Shown: piece by piece, positions 18,139 to 27,337 of the stretch
Layout of the letters: every line of letters begins with the position of its first letter
Position numbering within the stretch: the first letter of the stretch is position 1
Source of the DNA: Salinimonas chungwhensis DSM 16280
GTDB lineage: Bacteria > Pseudomonadota > Gammaproteobacteria > Enterobacterales > Alteromonadaceae
Length of the DNA stretch: 64,000 nucleotides
Direction: 5' to 3'
Assembly (NCBI RefSeq): GCF_000378185.1
Contig: NZ_KB899376.1
Span: 524,357 to 588,356, forward strand
Made by a program: the position numbers and the translations under genes
The notes under the pieces: model-generated
What the model was told of the DNA's origin: nothing
What the model saw: only the letters and a program-made list of their open reading frames with translations
Database searches by the model: none

Positions 18139-19080
18139 ATGTCATCTATGAGCCAGTCAGCCAGTACCCCTACCGGGGATCAAAGCGCCCAAAGTAAGCA
18201 AAAGTACAGTTTCAATAAACTTCAGAAACGATTACGCAGGAACGTGGGCAAAGCCATTGCCGATTACTCTATGATCGAAGACGGCGATAAAGTAATGGTG
18301 TGTCTGTCCGGTGGCAAAGACAGTTACACGATGCTGGATATACTGCTTTTTCTGCAGAAAATTGCACCTGTGAATTTTTCTATTGTGGCGGTGAACCTGG
18401 ATCAAAAACAGCCTGGCTTCCCGGCGCATATTCTGCCTGAATATCTTGATAATCTGGGGGTTGATTACCAGATAGTTGAAGAAGATACTTATTCAATTGT
18501 GAAAGATAAAATTCCAGAAGGCAAGACCACCTGCTCGCTCTGCTCTCGTCTGCGACGTGGAATTTTGTACCGCACCGCCACTGAGCTGGGCGCCACCAAG
18601 ATAGCACTCGGCCACCATCGTGATGATATGTTGGAAACACTATTTTTAAATATGTTCCACGGCGGAAAACTAAAATCGATGCCGCCAAAACTTGTCAGTG
18701 ACGATGGTAAACATATTGTCATACGTCCTCTTGCCTATTGCAATGAAGCTGATATTCAAAAGTACACAGAGGCGGTGGCGTTTCCTATCATTCCGTGCAA
18801 CCTGTGTGGCTCACAGGAAAACCTGCAACGCCAAAATATTAAGCATATGTTGCAAGACTGGAACCGCAGATATCCAGGTCGTATCGAGTCGATGTTCAAA
18901 GCTATGCAAAATATTGCCCCTTCTCATCTACTCGATCGCGAATTGCATGACTTTGATAACATTGAACGCTCTCATGAAGCAGTGGTTGATGGTGATACGG
19001 CTTTTGATGAACCGTCATTTGATGATCCTCCTGCACACAATGCCCATGGCGTCGTTCAGGTGGTAACGTTAGCGAAGTAG
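18139..19080 (+). CDS. ttcA: tRNA 2-thiocytidine(32) synthetase TtcA
   Basis: A 313-residue PP-loop ATPase that thiolates cytidine 32 of some tRNAs. Visible are the SGGKDS PP-loop (about residue 60), CSLC and CNLCG cysteine pairs that hold the Fe-S cluster and the active site, and the GHHRDD motif. The length is near that of E. coli TtcA (311). The open frame extends 4 codons upstream from a TTG, but the ATG at 18139 (or the one at 18148) fits the family better; no strong ribosome binding site decides between them. Confidence 0.93.
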   Translation: MSSMSQSASTPTGDQSAQSKQKYSFNKLQKRLRRNVGKAIADYSMIEDGDKVMVCLSGGKDSYTMLDILLFLQKIAPVNFSIVAVNLDQKQPGFPAHILPEYLDNLGVDYQIVEEDTYSIVKDKIPEGKTTCSLCSRLRRGILYRTATELGATKIALGHHRDDMLETLFLNMFHGGKLKSMPPKLVSDDGKHIVIRPLAYCNEADIQKYTEAVAFPIIPCNLCGSQENLQRQNIKHMLQDWNRRYPGRIESMFKAMQNIAPSHLLDRELHDFDNIERSHEAVVDGDTAFDEPSFDDPPAHNAHGVVQVVTLAK

Positions 19081-19086
19081 GTTGTT

Positions 19087-19983
19087 ATGAAAATTGGAAT
19101 TGCATTAGGCGCTGGCGCCGCCAGAGGATGGGCGCATATTGGCATTATTCAGGCGCTTGAAAAGCTCGGTGTTAAAATTGATATTGTCGCAGGTTGCTCG
19201 GTTGGTGCTTACGTAGGAGCAGCCTACGCAAGCGGCAAACTGGAAGAATTGAAAACCTGGTCCTGCTCTCTTACAGAATGGCAGGTAATATCGTTGATGG
19301 GTATCGGAATTCGGCGGGGTGGCCTCGCCAGCGGTCAAAAAGTTTTCAACAAACTTCGCGATGATTTATGCGCGCCCACTTTTGAAGAAATGCAAAAGCA
19401 ATTTGCGGTAGTCGCTACCGACCTGCACTCTGGCCGAGAAGTAATGTTCAATGCAGGGCCAGCCAACGAGGCAATACAGGCCTCATGTGCGATCCCCGCG
19501 CTTTTTAGTCCGGTGTCTTACGAAGGACGCTGGCTGGTAGATGGCGCCGTTGTGAATCCCGTGCCTGTTAATTTGTGTCGACAAATGGGTGCTGATTTTG
19601 TGATCGCCGTTAACCTTAACGCTGATTTCAAACCACAAAGGCTGGAAAAACCGGCTGAAGAGCATGAAGCTAATGAGCGAAAAACCGACCACTTCTTGCA
19701 GAAGAGCTCCACGGCCATCCGTCAATGGTTCTCACCGGACAAAGGCCCGGATGTGGATACACCGCCGGGCATTCTCAGTGTGATGAGCAGCTCATTGGAA
19801 ATCCTACAGGCCAGGGTTACTCGTTCAAGGCTGGCTGGTGACCCGCCCGATGTTTTAATTGAGCCCAATCTGGCCGATGTCGGCTTGCTGGAATTTCACA
19901 GAGGGTCCGAATTGTGCCAGAAAGGCGAGGAAACAGTTAATCGGCTGGCCGAACAAATACGCTACCAGCTGGTGCTGACCTGA
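19087..19983 (+). CDS. rssA: Patatin-like phospholipase, RssA type
   Basis: A 298-residue patatin-domain protein. The start IGIALGAGAARGWAHIG provides the glycine-rich oxyanion hole, GCSVG carries the nucleophile Ser (GxSxG), and VDGAVVNPVP carries the catalytic Asp (here DGA rather than DGG). This matches the RssA/YchK group, whose substrates are not well defined; lipid acyl hydrolase activity is inferred. A charged insert around residues 180-225 is predicted to be disordered. It starts 6 nt after ttcA and is convergent with the next gene, with 2 nt between the stops. Confidence 0.88.
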   Translation: MKIGIALGAGAARGWAHIGIIQALEKLGVKIDIVAGCSVGAYVGAAYASGKLEELKTWSCSLTEWQVISLMGIGIRRGGLASGQKVFNKLRDDLCAPTFEEMQKQFAVVATDLHSGREVMFNAGPANEAIQASCAIPALFSPVSYEGRWLVDGAVVNPVPVNLCRQMGADFVIAVNLNADFKPQRLEKPAEEHEANERKTDHFLQKSSTAIRQWFSPDKGPDVDTPPGILSVMSSSLEILQARVTRSRLAGDPPDVLIEPNLADVGLLEFHRGSELCQKGEETVNRLAEQIRYQLVLT

Positions 19984-19985
19984 TA

Positions 19986-20624
19986 TCAGTCACGGGTCGC
20001 AATTGCAGTTACGCGTAACGGTTTTTCAGGCAAGGTCAGCGATTTCCCCTGCTCTATCCACTCTAGAGGAAGTTGCAAATACCCACCATTAATAGCAGGT
20101 GCATCTTTTAATGGTCGGCTCATCTGCTCATTAGCAAACTGCACGGTCAGGCCTTTTACAGACGGCATCATAAACGATAGAAAACTGCCCATTTCATTAA
20201 AGAATGCGTCATATTGCTCTACCAGCATCGCCAGCTCTTCCGGGGTGTACTCGGTTTTCAGATACGCTGGCTTTGTTTGCAATTGCACAGACATATCGCA
20301 AACATTGGCAGGCTCTGCCAAATCGACGTGTACCCTGGCCGCCGCCAGTTTAAGCGCTTTTTCGTCAGGCAATGTGAAGCGCTGCTCGTCGGTAACTGTA
20401 ATAGGCAGTATCTTCTTATCAGTTACAATCTCAGCGTCCTTTATCTCGCACAGTCTGCCTTCACCAACGCGCATAAAGCCAAATGCAAACTCCAGCGCCT
20501 GCACATCATCACTGTTTAGCTTGCGCAAGTGACTGTAGAATTTGCTGTATTCAATTTCCAGGTTTTCCGCTATAACAGGGCCGGTAAACAGCGTTACTGC
20601 TAGAGCGACTACAAGATTCTTCAT
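19986..20624 (-). CDS. DUF2987-like exported protein
   Basis: A 212-residue secreted protein of the type annotated DUF2987 in Alteromonadales and Shewanella, recognised by its EYSKFYSHLRKLNSDD start after the signal peptide. The start is placed at the ATG at 20624, which has an AGAGAAG ribosome binding site and gives a clear signal peptide (about residues 1-19, ending VIA-EN). An upstream in-frame ATG at 20657 would lie inside the preceding gene and destroy the signal peptide. The function is unknown. It lies 13 nt after the Bax-like gene, so the two are likely cotranscribed. Confidence 0.7.
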   Translation of the reverse strand: MKNLVVALAVTLFTGPVIAENLEIEYSKFYSHLRKLNSDDVQALEFAFGFMRVGEGRLCEIKDAEIVTDKKILPITVTDEQRFTLPDEKALKLAAARVHVDLAEPANVCDMSVQLQTKPAYLKTEYTPEELAMLVEQYDAFFNEMGSFLSFMMPSVKGLTVQFANEQMSRPLKDAPAINGGYLQLPLEWIEQGKSLTLPEKPLRVTAIATRD

Positions 20625-20637
20625 TCGCTGGCTTCTC

Positions 20638-21450
20638 TTATTCACTAATATATTCACGATTAAAGCGCATCATTGCCTGTAGCTCTTCAACGTACGCGGC
20701 ACCTCGCTGGGAATAGTTCATCAGACCTTCTGCCAGCGCCATCCCTGAAATGTCTTTCTGATTACGGCGTAATCGGGCACGAATGTCACGTAAATCACTA
20801 TACGCGTTATGACGATTGAGGTTGCGCATATAGGTGTAAGTGGCACGTGACAAATTATCAAATTTGGCCACTTCGTGTGAGGCGCCTTTGGTCCGTCTGG
20901 AAGGCACAAATCCACAGCCTTTGCGAAAACACCACAGACCAAAAAAGTTATACCCTTCCTGTGCAAAACGGCTGGTTCCCCACGCTGATTCATTAGCAGC
21001 CTGCGCTAAAACCAGCTCTTTAGGCAGTATATCGATGCGATTCATCAACGTACTTAAGCGTTCGTCGGTTGATTTTTCCGGGCTGATTTTGTATTCATCG
21101 ACCAGCCAGTCGATGCGTTCTATGTCATCCTCGTCCAGCTCTTCACCACTGGTTAGTTGGCGTTGAAGCGTTTGCAAATAATGGCGCAGCGAGAGCAAAT
21201 ACTCATTCTGCTTGTCTACCTCTGGTCCGAGGTAGTCGTAAAACGCCGCTTTACGGCTTTTTACGTCGTCAAAAGAAGCGAAGTCAGGCACCGGTTCAGA
21301 GGCCTGCTCAGACTCAGGCACATCCAAAATGTCCGGTTCGCTGGTAGCAAGGATCCATGCATTGATAACAATTACTGCCAATACGCCCAGCGTAATCAGA
21401 ACAATTTTGGTGGTTTCACGTTTATGCATCAAATGTAGACTCTTGTTCAT
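20638..21450 (-). CDS. Bax-like glucosaminidase-domain protein
   Basis: A 270-residue membrane-anchored protein with one helix (about residues 15-32), a charged linker and a C-terminal domain from about residue 135. The domain shows AQAANESAWGTSRFAQEGYNF and the CFRKGCG...TYMRNLNRHNAY pattern of Bax/FlgJ-type N-acetylglucosaminidases; the Glu in NESAWG is the likely catalytic acid. Length and layout match E. coli Bax (274 aa). It overlaps the upstream gene by up to 29 nt. A second ATG at 21429 would shorten the overlap to 8 nt. Inferred role: peptidoglycan trimming. Confidence 0.87.
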   Translation of the reverse strand: MNKSLHLMHKRETTKIVLITLGVLAVIVINAWILATSEPDILDVPESEQASEPVPDFASFDDVKSRKAAFYDYLGPEVDKQNEYLLSLRHYLQTLQRQLTSGEELDEDDIERIDWLVDEYKISPEKSTDERLSTLMNRIDILPKELVLAQAANESAWGTSRFAQEGYNFFGLWCFRKGCGFVPSRRTKGASHEVAKFDNLSRATYTYMRNLNRHNAYSDLRDIRARLRRNQKDISGMALAEGLMNYSQRGAAYVEELQAMMRFNREYISE

Positions 21451-22171
21451 TGCCGTTTTTAGATTTTACTGTCGAATCCCCTTGCCCACTGCCAAACAAG
21501 TCTTCATACAATAACCCCAGTGTGGCATAGTAAAACGGCATAACCCAAAGTAAAGCAAGACCCAATGTGAACAGCGATATGAGTGCCAGCGCGACAAAAA
21601 TGACAAGTAAGACGCCGAAGCCCGATAAATAGCGATTCACCACACGACACGACAACAGTAGCGCGCCGGTAATAGACATTTTCTTATCAGCGATGAGCGG
21701 CAGCGTAAAAGACGTTGCTACCAGCAAATAGAGGCCAGGGATGATAAGTAATGCAAACCCCAGTTGCGTTAACATCGTCATCAGTAACTGCGCTATTGCC
21801 AGTGGTAATACTGATGGTACATAGCGGAAAAGCTCAGAGAACCCTCGGTTTTGGTGTGAGCCCGTTTCAGCCATAAGTACTGTCATCGCTGTAGTAATTG
21901 GTGTCACCAGAAAGATTACGGCCAAATTGATCATAAACTGCTGACCCTGGCTTATTGTAGCCAGTGCATCTAACGAGTACTGACTGACCAGAATCATTAT
22001 CAGTACAGCGCAGATGACAAATACCACGCCGCAACCTGCTAACAATAGCGAATAGTTGGTTTTAACCAGTTCATTAGCTCGAGTCAGTATTTCTTTGACC
22101 GAAAATGCGTAGTCGCCATCCAATGCTCGCTGAAGATTATTCTGGCCTGATGTTGGAGTCGTATTAGACAA
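21422..22171 (-). CDS. YciC-like integral membrane protein of unknown function
   Basis: A 249-residue membrane protein with about six hydrophobic segments between residues 38 and 225 and hydrophilic tails. The layout, length and the LIIPGLYLLVATSFTLPLI region, followed by a KKMSITGALLLS amphipathic segment, resemble the UPF0259/YciC type family (E. coli YciC, 247 aa). No catalytic motif is visible. It overlaps the Bax-like gene and so is probably in one operon with it and the DUF2987-like gene, perhaps an envelope maintenance unit. Confidence 0.65.
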   Translation of the reverse strand: MSNTTPTSGQNNLQRALDGDYAFSVKEILTRANELVKTNYSLLLAGCGVVFVICAVLIMILVSQYSLDALATISQGQQFMINLAVIFLVTPITTAMTVLMAETGSHQNRGFSELFRYVPSVLPLAIAQLLMTMLTQLGFALLIIPGLYLLVATSFTLPLIADKKMSITGALLLSCRVVNRYLSGFGVLLVIFVALALISLFTLGLALLWVMPFYYATLGLLYEDLFGSGQGDSTVKSKNGNEQESTFDA

Positions 22172-22229
22172 GCTTACCTCGAAATTTATTTCTTACCATC
22201 AGTAGTATACGTGAAAAGCGGCGGTGGTG

Positions 22230-22856
22230 TTACCCATACCAGATTAGTCTCACCGCCAACCCGAGTAGCAGTACTCCCATGGTTCTGTCGAGCCAGTAAC
22301 CTTTTGCGCCAATCAGCTGGGCGACTCTGCTGGTACTTAGCAGATAAGATAAAAAACAAAACCACAATCCCGTCGCCACGGCCAGATAAATCCCATACCC
22401 AAGCTTCACACTAAAAGAGGTATCTACATCAATAAACGCGGTAAACAATGATAGAAAAAATAATGTTGCTTTCGGATTTAGACCATTGGTAAGAAAACCC
22501 GTCCATAGCGCTTTTTTTACAGACAATGTCTTTGTCGCAACGGGTGATTTACTGTCTGTCGGGTCTTCCTGATTTGTCGGCCCGCTTCGCAACGCTCCAA
22601 CGGCAAGGTAGATTAAGTAGGCCGCCGCCAAGTAACTAATCACCGTATATAGCCACGGCGTAGTCTTAATTAAAACGCTAAGACCCACAATTGAATATGA
22701 AACATGGACCAGTATGCCAAGACCAATACCGATGCTGGTAAACATCGCTGCCCGACGTCCAAAGCTTATACTATTTCGTACGACGATAGCAAAGTCCGGG
22801 CCTGGACTCGCCACCGCCACCAGATGAATAAGCGCAATAGTTATAAACTCCTGCAT
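22230..22856 (-). CDS. LysE/RhtB-family amino-acid exporter
   Basis: A 208-residue protein with six predicted membrane helices. The start ITIALIHLVAVASPGPDFAIVVRNS contains the SPGPD motif that is diagnostic of LysE/RhtB exporters, and FLTNGLNPKATLFF is the second conserved motif. Family members export lysine, threonine or homoserine, leucine and related compounds; the substrate here is unknown. It lies 3 nt downstream of cobB and is probably cotranscribed with cobB and the sulfurtransferase. Confidence 0.93.
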   Translation of the reverse strand: MQEFITIALIHLVAVASPGPDFAIVVRNSISFGRRAAMFTSIGIGLGILVHVSYSIVGLSVLIKTTPWLYTVISYLAAAYLIYLAVGALRSGPTNQEDPTDSKSPVATKTLSVKKALWTGFLTNGLNPKATLFFLSLFTAFIDVDTSFSVKLGYGIYLAVATGLWFCFLSYLLSTSRVAQLIGAKGYWLDRTMGVLLLGLAVRLIWYG

Positions 22857-22859
22857 GCG

Positions 22860-23567
22860 CTAGTTTCCTTCCAGCAGATTTTGAATAAAAGCCGGTACAA
22901 CCTGAGAAGCAGGCCCCTGTTTGAATTCATCGAAGTCAGTTGGCCGGGTAGGTGCCTCAATATTCAACTCAACGGTTTTAGCACCGTATTGTTTCGCCAG
23001 TTGTACAAACCCAGCTGCAGGGTAAACCTGACCAGATGTACCAATGGCAATAAAAATATCCGCGGCTGCCAGTGCTTCGCCAATTTTATCCATATGCATA
23101 GGGACCTCACCAAACCACACAATATCTGGTCTTAAAGCGCCTGGTGGATCACAACAATGACAGCCGGTGGTACCATCAAAGTTACCAGTGTAATGAACAG
23201 CTTTGCCTGAAAGGATACATCTTGCTGAAAGCAATTCACCATGCATGTGGATCACCCGACGGCTGCCTGCCCGCTCGTGTAAATTATCCACATTCTGGGT
23301 AACTACCAGGCACCGTTCGCCCATCTCGGCTTCCAGTTCTGCCAACGCCACGTGTGCTGCGTTGGGCCGAACATCCGGCTGTTGCAGCTGCTGTCGACGT
23401 AGGTTGTAGAACCGATATACAGCCGCTGGATCCCGTTCAAACGCCTCCGGCGTTGCCACATCCTCTACCCGATGCTTTTCCCACAACCCATCATTATCTC
23501 GAAATGTGTTAAGGCCCGACTCTGCAGAAATCCCGGCCCCCGTTAAAATCACCACGTGCGGTTTCAT
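22860..23567 (-). CDS. cobB: NAD-dependent protein deacylase, CobB sirtuin
   Basis: A 235-residue class III sirtuin. Visible are [15 protein letters not shown] (NAD site), the Y-x2-R pair in RFYNLRRQ that selects acidic acyl groups (succinyl, malonyl), [12 protein letters not shown], the catalytic HMHGEL histidine, and a cysteine pair region CHCC that may bind zinc together with the earlier RC. It removes acetyl or succinyl groups from lysines, including acetyl-CoA synthetase in other bacteria. Its start overlaps the end of the sulfurtransferase gene by 4 nt (ATGA), which shows an operon. Confidence 0.95.
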   Translation of the reverse strand: MKPHVVILTGAGISAESGLNTFRDNDGLWEKHRVEDVATPEAFERDPAAVYRFYNLRRQQLQQPDVRPNAAHVALAELEAEMGERCLVVTQNVDNLHERAGSRRVIHMHGELLSARCILSGKAVHYTGNFDGTTGCHCCDPPGALRPDIVWFGEVPMHMDKIGEALAAADIFIAIGTSGQVYPAAGFVQLAKQYGAKTVELNIEAPTRPTDFDEFKQGPASQVVPAFIQNLLEGN

Positions 23568-24409
23568 GCGCCCGTCTCCACAGGCAGGCTTGTATCAGCG
23601 CCCCACTCCGCCCAGCTGCCATCGTATACCGAAACCTCATTGGCGCCGCAATACCGCAAAACAAAACCGATAATGCAAGCGGTAATACCTGACCCACAGG
23701 TGCAGATGGTCGGTCTGTTAAGCACTATTCCTTTATCTTTCAACAGTTTTTTCAATTCATCGTGGGATTTGAATTGTCCGTTATCTTGCAATACGTCACG
23801 GTAATGCAGGTTCATCGCACCGGGGATATGGCCGGCGCGCACTCCCTCTCGCGGGTCGGGTTCTGCACCGCTAAATCGTGCCGGACTACGGGCATCTATA
23901 ATTTGGATCTGTGCGTCTAACGCCGCACGCACCGTATGGCTATCTACAAACCATCCCTTTACTGGCGCGGGTTCAAAAATCCGGGTGGCCGGCAAAATCG
24001 GGGCCTGGTTAGTCAAGTATCCTGCATCACGCCATGCGGGCAGTCCGCCATCCAGTAATGCCACATTGTCGTGACCAAGGGCTTTCAACATCCAGAAAAC
24101 TCGGGCCGCGCAAAACATGCCCCGGTTATCATAAACCACAACCGGCTGTTGCATACTTACTCCACGCTGACCGAATAACGTAGCCTGAAATTCCAAAGTG
24201 GGTAACGTATGAGGCACCCCGGCTGAAGTTGTACTACCATCAGCATCCAAATCAAGACCAACGGAACCCGGAAGGTAATCGGTGCTATTATCCGGCGAAT
24301 TATCACCGGGGTTATGCATAAGCGCCCTGATTAGCACCATAGGTTTGCTGGTTATCAGATGATGTAGTGAGCCTGGCTGTACTAGCGTATCAGCGTTAAA
24401 GCTGGCCAT
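23564..24409 (-). CDS. sseA: 3-mercaptopyruvate/thiosulfate sulfurtransferase (two rhodanese domains)
   Basis: A 281-residue tandem rhodanese. The N-terminal domain (1-145) lacks the active cysteine, and the C-terminal domain carries the catalytic loop [10 protein letters not shown], whose CG(S/T)G pattern is typical of mercaptopyruvate sulfurtransferases rather than CRKGVT-type rhodaneses. The length equals that of E. coli SseA (281). It moves sulfane sulfur from 3-mercaptopyruvate to acceptors. It heads a three-gene unit with cobB and lysE. Confidence 0.93.
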   Translation of the reverse strand: MASFNADTLVQPGSLHHLITSKPMVLIRALMHNPGDNSPDNSTDYLPGSVGLDLDADGSTTSAGVPHTLPTLEFQATLFGQRGVSMQQPVVVYDNRGMFCAARVFWMLKALGHDNVALLDGGLPAWRDAGYLTNQAPILPATRIFEPAPVKGWFVDSHTVRAALDAQIQIIDARSPARFSGAEPDPREGVRAGHIPGAMNLHYRDVLQDNGQFKSHDELKKLLKDKGIVLNRPTICTCGSGITACIIGFVLRYCGANEVSVYDGSWAEWGADTSLPVETGA

Positions 24410-24770
24410 AACTATTCCCTTCGTAAATTAGTGGTTTTAGATGATACGGGTCGTCGCTCTAAAATTAAATAGTGACGCTGTTGTCTGTTTTATTTAAAAA
24501 GGTAGCTATTCGCTTCTGGTTCTGTAATATAAATTCCAAAAATAATAATACTTATTCATTGTAAGCTGCGAAAAAAACGCAGTATATTTATGAAACCAGT
24601 GTAATTATTTCATGATTACACATACATAATAAAAAGAATATTCATCTGATTGCCTTTAGTTACAGCAAGTTAAAGCATTTGCCAGTTGGTTTGGAATTTG
24701 CTTTATCGCTCTACAGAAAGATTGGACACGCGAAGTATCCACTCAAACCAGTACTTAAGAGGACAATAAG
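24410..24770. other. AT-rich intergenic region between sseA and the glycosyltransferase
   Basis: 361 nt without a convincing gene, richer in A and T than its neighbours. It holds a small hairpin CTGCG-A7-CGCAG (24566-24582) and a 7-bp inverted repeat GTGTAAT/ATTACAC (24599-24605 and 24615-24621, 9-nt spacer) that could be an operator for one of the two divergent units. An AGAGGA ribosome binding site precedes the next start. Confidence 0.6.
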
Positions 24771-25640
24771 ATGTCAAACTGTTTTAGCGTAGTGACCATA
24801 GTAAAAAACCGGACACAACAGCTCGCTAATCTTATCAACAACCTCGAGGCAGCGGACGCTAAACCCTCTGAGCTTATTATAGTCTGGATGACATCACCTT
24901 CAGACAGTTCACTGATTCAAAGCGAGCATTTTGATATTCAGCATCGTTTTGCCACATCTGAAGACTTACCTATTGCGCAGGCCCGAAATAAGGGCTTTAT
25001 GTCATGCTCTCATGAGTACATTTTTCACCTGGATGTAGATTGTTTATGCCCACCTGGTTTTTTTGCTGATACATTACATCACTGGCAAGAGAATCGCCTG
25101 TATACCGCAAAGGTGGTTCAGGTTGAGTCTATGCAGGACGATGCCAGCTACCAACAGGTTAAACAGGCAGATAGTCAGCATATCTACGATACCCAACAAG
25201 CAGTACCTGCCAATACGAGTTTTCGCTCTGCGGTATTCGCAATCCGTAAAACTGATTTTGAACGGGTTGGCGGATTTGACGAGCAGTATCATGGTTTCGG
25301 TATTGGTGATATTGATTTTGTAACCCGTTGCGATGTTGCCGGTCTTAAGCTGGCCAGGCTGAAAACACAAGTATTCACACAATATCGTTCAAACTATCAA
25401 TACCCTATCAATCACCTGCTGGATATTGTGACCAATGCCAATGTTTTTAAACATAAATGGGGGTATTACCCGGCTACTCACTGGCTTGCTGCTTTTGTTA
25501 AAAATGGCTTTGTGAATAAAGACTACGAGCGCAAAGGGTTGTCTATTTTACGCATGCCCACTCAGGATGAGATTTTCGCTGCGTTAAATGAACATGCTGA
25601 ACCCGATGTACCCGCAAATGCCGCACAAATGACTGCGTAG
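24771..25640 (+). CDS. Family 2 glycosyltransferase
   Basis: A 289-residue GT-A fold enzyme without membrane helices. The start SVVTIVKNRTQQLANLINNL is a family 2 N-terminus; FHLDVDCLCP contains the DxD metal motif, and GGFDEQYHGFGIGDIDF is the acceptor-side signature of galactosyltransferase-type C-terminal domains. Donor and acceptor sugars cannot be told. It stands alone, not in a polysaccharide cluster, and an unknown 143-residue protein follows. A 10-bp stem-loop lies at 25649-25673 just after it. Confidence 0.85.
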   Translation: MSNCFSVVTIVKNRTQQLANLINNLEAADAKPSELIIVWMTSPSDSSLIQSEHFDIQHRFATSEDLPIAQARNKGFMSCSHEYIFHLDVDCLCPPGFFADTLHHWQENRLYTAKVVQVESMQDDASYQQVKQADSQHIYDTQQAVPANTSFRSAVFAIRKTDFERVGGFDEQYHGFGIGDIDFVTRCDVAGLKLARLKTQVFTQYRSNYQYPINHLLDIVTNANVFKHKWGYYPATHWLAAFVKNGFVNKDYERKGLSILRMPTQDEIFAALNEHAEPDVPANAAQMTA

Positions 25641-25648
25641 ATCTCTTG

Positions 25649-25673
25649 CAGTCTGCTCATGACGAGCAGACTG
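25649..25673 (+). terminator. Terminator-like stem-loop after the glycosyltransferase
   Basis: Perfect 10-bp stem CAGTCTGCTC/GAGCAGACTG with an ATGAC loop. No real T tract follows, so termination would be weak or the hairpin has another role. Confidence 0.45.
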
Positions 25674-25740
25674 TGGTGCTTTGCATAAGAAACAGCTACT
25701 ATATAAAGATTATATTATACTGCCTTCGGAGTTGTCGTAA

Positions 25741-26172
25741 ATGGCCGGTAGCGAAGCAACTACTAACAAAAACAAAGCGCAAAAATATCGTTTTTTTATC
25801 AAAGATAATGTTGTTTTCGACATTCCCAGTGATGTCTACTGCCCCAAGCAGGTTGACGACTGGTGTAAAGCGATTATAAAGACAGCGTCGCAATTGGATA
25901 AATGGATTATTCTCAGTATTCCTGACATTTCTCACACTATCACCCACGATGCCGCTGTAAGAATGAAGAAAGATCTTTCTGCGCTTGACGCGCACGGCTG
26001 TCAGGGAGTATTAATACTGACCTCAACGGTAAATGCAAAGATTTTTGCGCACGCGCTGGCCGGTAGCAAGGATGGCCTGACCATTACCACCTCGGAATCT
26101 ATTGAAACACTCTGCCAGCAGGCACAGGAGCTACTGGGGTCCGATGCTGTACTTAACTATGTAAATGGGTAA
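25741..26172 (+). CDS. Hypothetical soluble protein (143 aa)
   Basis: I do not recognise this protein. It has no signal peptide or membrane helix. Its alternating pattern (KWIILSIPDISHTITHDA, then a helix, then CQGVLILTST) resembles a small alpha/beta fold such as STAS/SpoIIAA-like or similar carrier domains, but no motif proves it. A GGAG site at 25728 and a TATATTATAC region upstream support expression from its own promoter. It is followed by a 600-nt gene-poor stretch. Confidence 0.65.
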   Translation: MAGSEATTNKNKAQKYRFFIKDNVVFDIPSDVYCPKQVDDWCKAIIKTASQLDKWIILSIPDISHTITHDAAVRMKKDLSALDAHGCQGVLILTSTVNAKIFAHALAGSKDGLTITTSESIETLCQQAQELLGSDAVLNYVNG

Positions 26173-26790
26173 TTATCCATATGTGTAACTGGCTCGATGA
26201 AAATACCAATCGAGCCGGGCTCACCTCATAACATGAAGATTTTTGTAGTTAAGAGATATAACCAGCTGTGCGTGCCTGTTCCTAACCTGACAGAATAAAA
26301 TTTTCTGTCTTTTAGCTGATCATTGCGTAATGATTGAAAGCCCCCTTCTTCCTCTGCAGATATTAACGAATCGAAAACTCAGAAATTCAAGAATTTTAAG
26401 TTAATTAGCCTGTAATTTACAGGATGGGTGAAGTCAAAAAGTTAAACGCTGATTTTATTAAGATTGTTATCATCACTCAGCGAAATAAAGGTGATGCTGC
26501 TTGATGAATGACCTTGCCTGCAGTTTTTCTCAACAAAATGCACGATCGGCTTTTGAGAACCCAGCAAATTCACCTGTACATGCTTCATTTGATTCTGAAC
26601 CAGGCCAGGGTATTGTTGAGCGTCAATGCGACAGGCGAGTGAATTATTTTCTATCGAAGGTTTTTTGAAAGTTACGATTAACAGAGGGGCAAAGAAATGC
26701 CTGCTAAAGCTACCCGACGTAGCGGATATAGCAATAACTACATATCAATACAGAAAGCGCTAAATAGCTATTCATTTAAAGAAAGAAAAA
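26173..26790. other. Gene-poor region before the tRNA cluster
   Basis: 618 nt with no convincing protein gene. It holds a perfect 8-bp stem-loop GGCTCGAT/ATCGAGCC (26191-26216) without T tract, and a 54-codon open frame at 26504-26668 (starts MNDLACSFSQQ) with an AAGGTG 10 nt upstream, which could be chance. The T-rich run next to 26791 on the minus strand may end the tRNA transcript. Confidence 0.5.
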
Positions 26791-26877
26791 TGGTGCCCGG
26801 GGCCGGACTTGAACCGGCACACTCTAACGAGCGAGGGATTTTAAATCCCTTGTGTCTACCAATTTCACCACCCGGGC
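26791..26877 (-). tRNA. tRNA-Leu (anticodon UAA)
   Basis: 87 nt with encoded CCA. The acceptor GCCCGGG pairs with CCCGGGC, there is a TTCAAGTCC T-arm, the long variable arm of a class II tRNA, and a TAA anticodon. It is third in a Gly-Cys-Leu array, the same order as glyW-cysT-leuZ of E. coli. Confidence 0.96.
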
Positions 26878-26932
26878 ATTGGGTCAGCTTGCGCTTGGTG
26901 CAGGTGTAGAACCTGTTCGCTGTAAAGCAATA

Positions 26933-27006
26933 TGGAGGCGGAACCCGGAGTCGAACCGAGATCCACGGATTTGCAATCCGCTGCATAGCCATTCTGCCAT
27001 TCCGCC
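26933..27006 (-). tRNA. tRNA-Cys (anticodon GCA)
   Basis: 74 nt with encoded CCA. GGCGGAA pairs with TTCCGCC; the anticodon loop carries GCA; the T-arm is GGTTCGACTCC. Confidence 0.96.
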
Positions 27007-27212
27007 ATATCTGTAAGGAAAACAAGATAAGTAACTGGCAACCACTGTATTGCGAGGCGTCGCGATATAGAGTTACCTGAATATCCACATTCCACTCAAA
27101 CATTTAAATATCTGGCGAGAAACAAGATGCGTAGCTGGTAACCACGTTGCCGCGATCTGTCGCAATAACGAAACCATCAAAACATCAAATTTCAATCAAA
27201 CATTTATATATT
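27007..27212. repeat. Tandem pair of diverged ~100-bp spacer repeats between tRNA-Cys and tRNA-Gly
   Basis: The stretch 27007-27107 aligns with 27108-27212. Both begin ATATCTG, share AAACAAGAT-x2-GTA-x-CTGG-x-AACCAC, and end with TCAAACATTTAWATAT. The second copy runs directly into the TGG of the tRNA-Gly 3' end, and its ATATYTGG-x4-GAAACRAGAT start also matches that tRNA end. This suggests repeated duplication of a tRNA-plus-spacer unit followed by decay of the tRNA part. Confidence 0.6.
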
Positions 27213-27287
27213 TGGAGCGGGAAACGAGATTCGAACTCGCGACCCCAACCTTGGCAAGGTTGTGCTCTACCACTGAGCTATTCCCGC
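27213..27287 (-). tRNA. tRNA-Gly (anticodon GCC)
   Basis: 75 nt with encoded CCA. GCGGGAA/TTCCCGC acceptor stem and GCC anticodon in CTTGCCAAG. The D-loop is one base shorter than in E. coli tRNA-Gly(GCC). It is the first tRNA of the array, just downstream of the promoter at 27338-27365. Confidence 0.96.
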
Positions 27288-27337
27288 ACTTTTAATTCAT
27301 TTTAGATTGGCTGGTGCCTCTCTAAAACGTGGGATGC

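Noticed and set aside
26191..26216. Stem-loop after the 143-residue unknown gene as terminator
   Set aside because: The 8-bp stem is perfect but there is no T tract on either strand, so I did not list it as a terminator.
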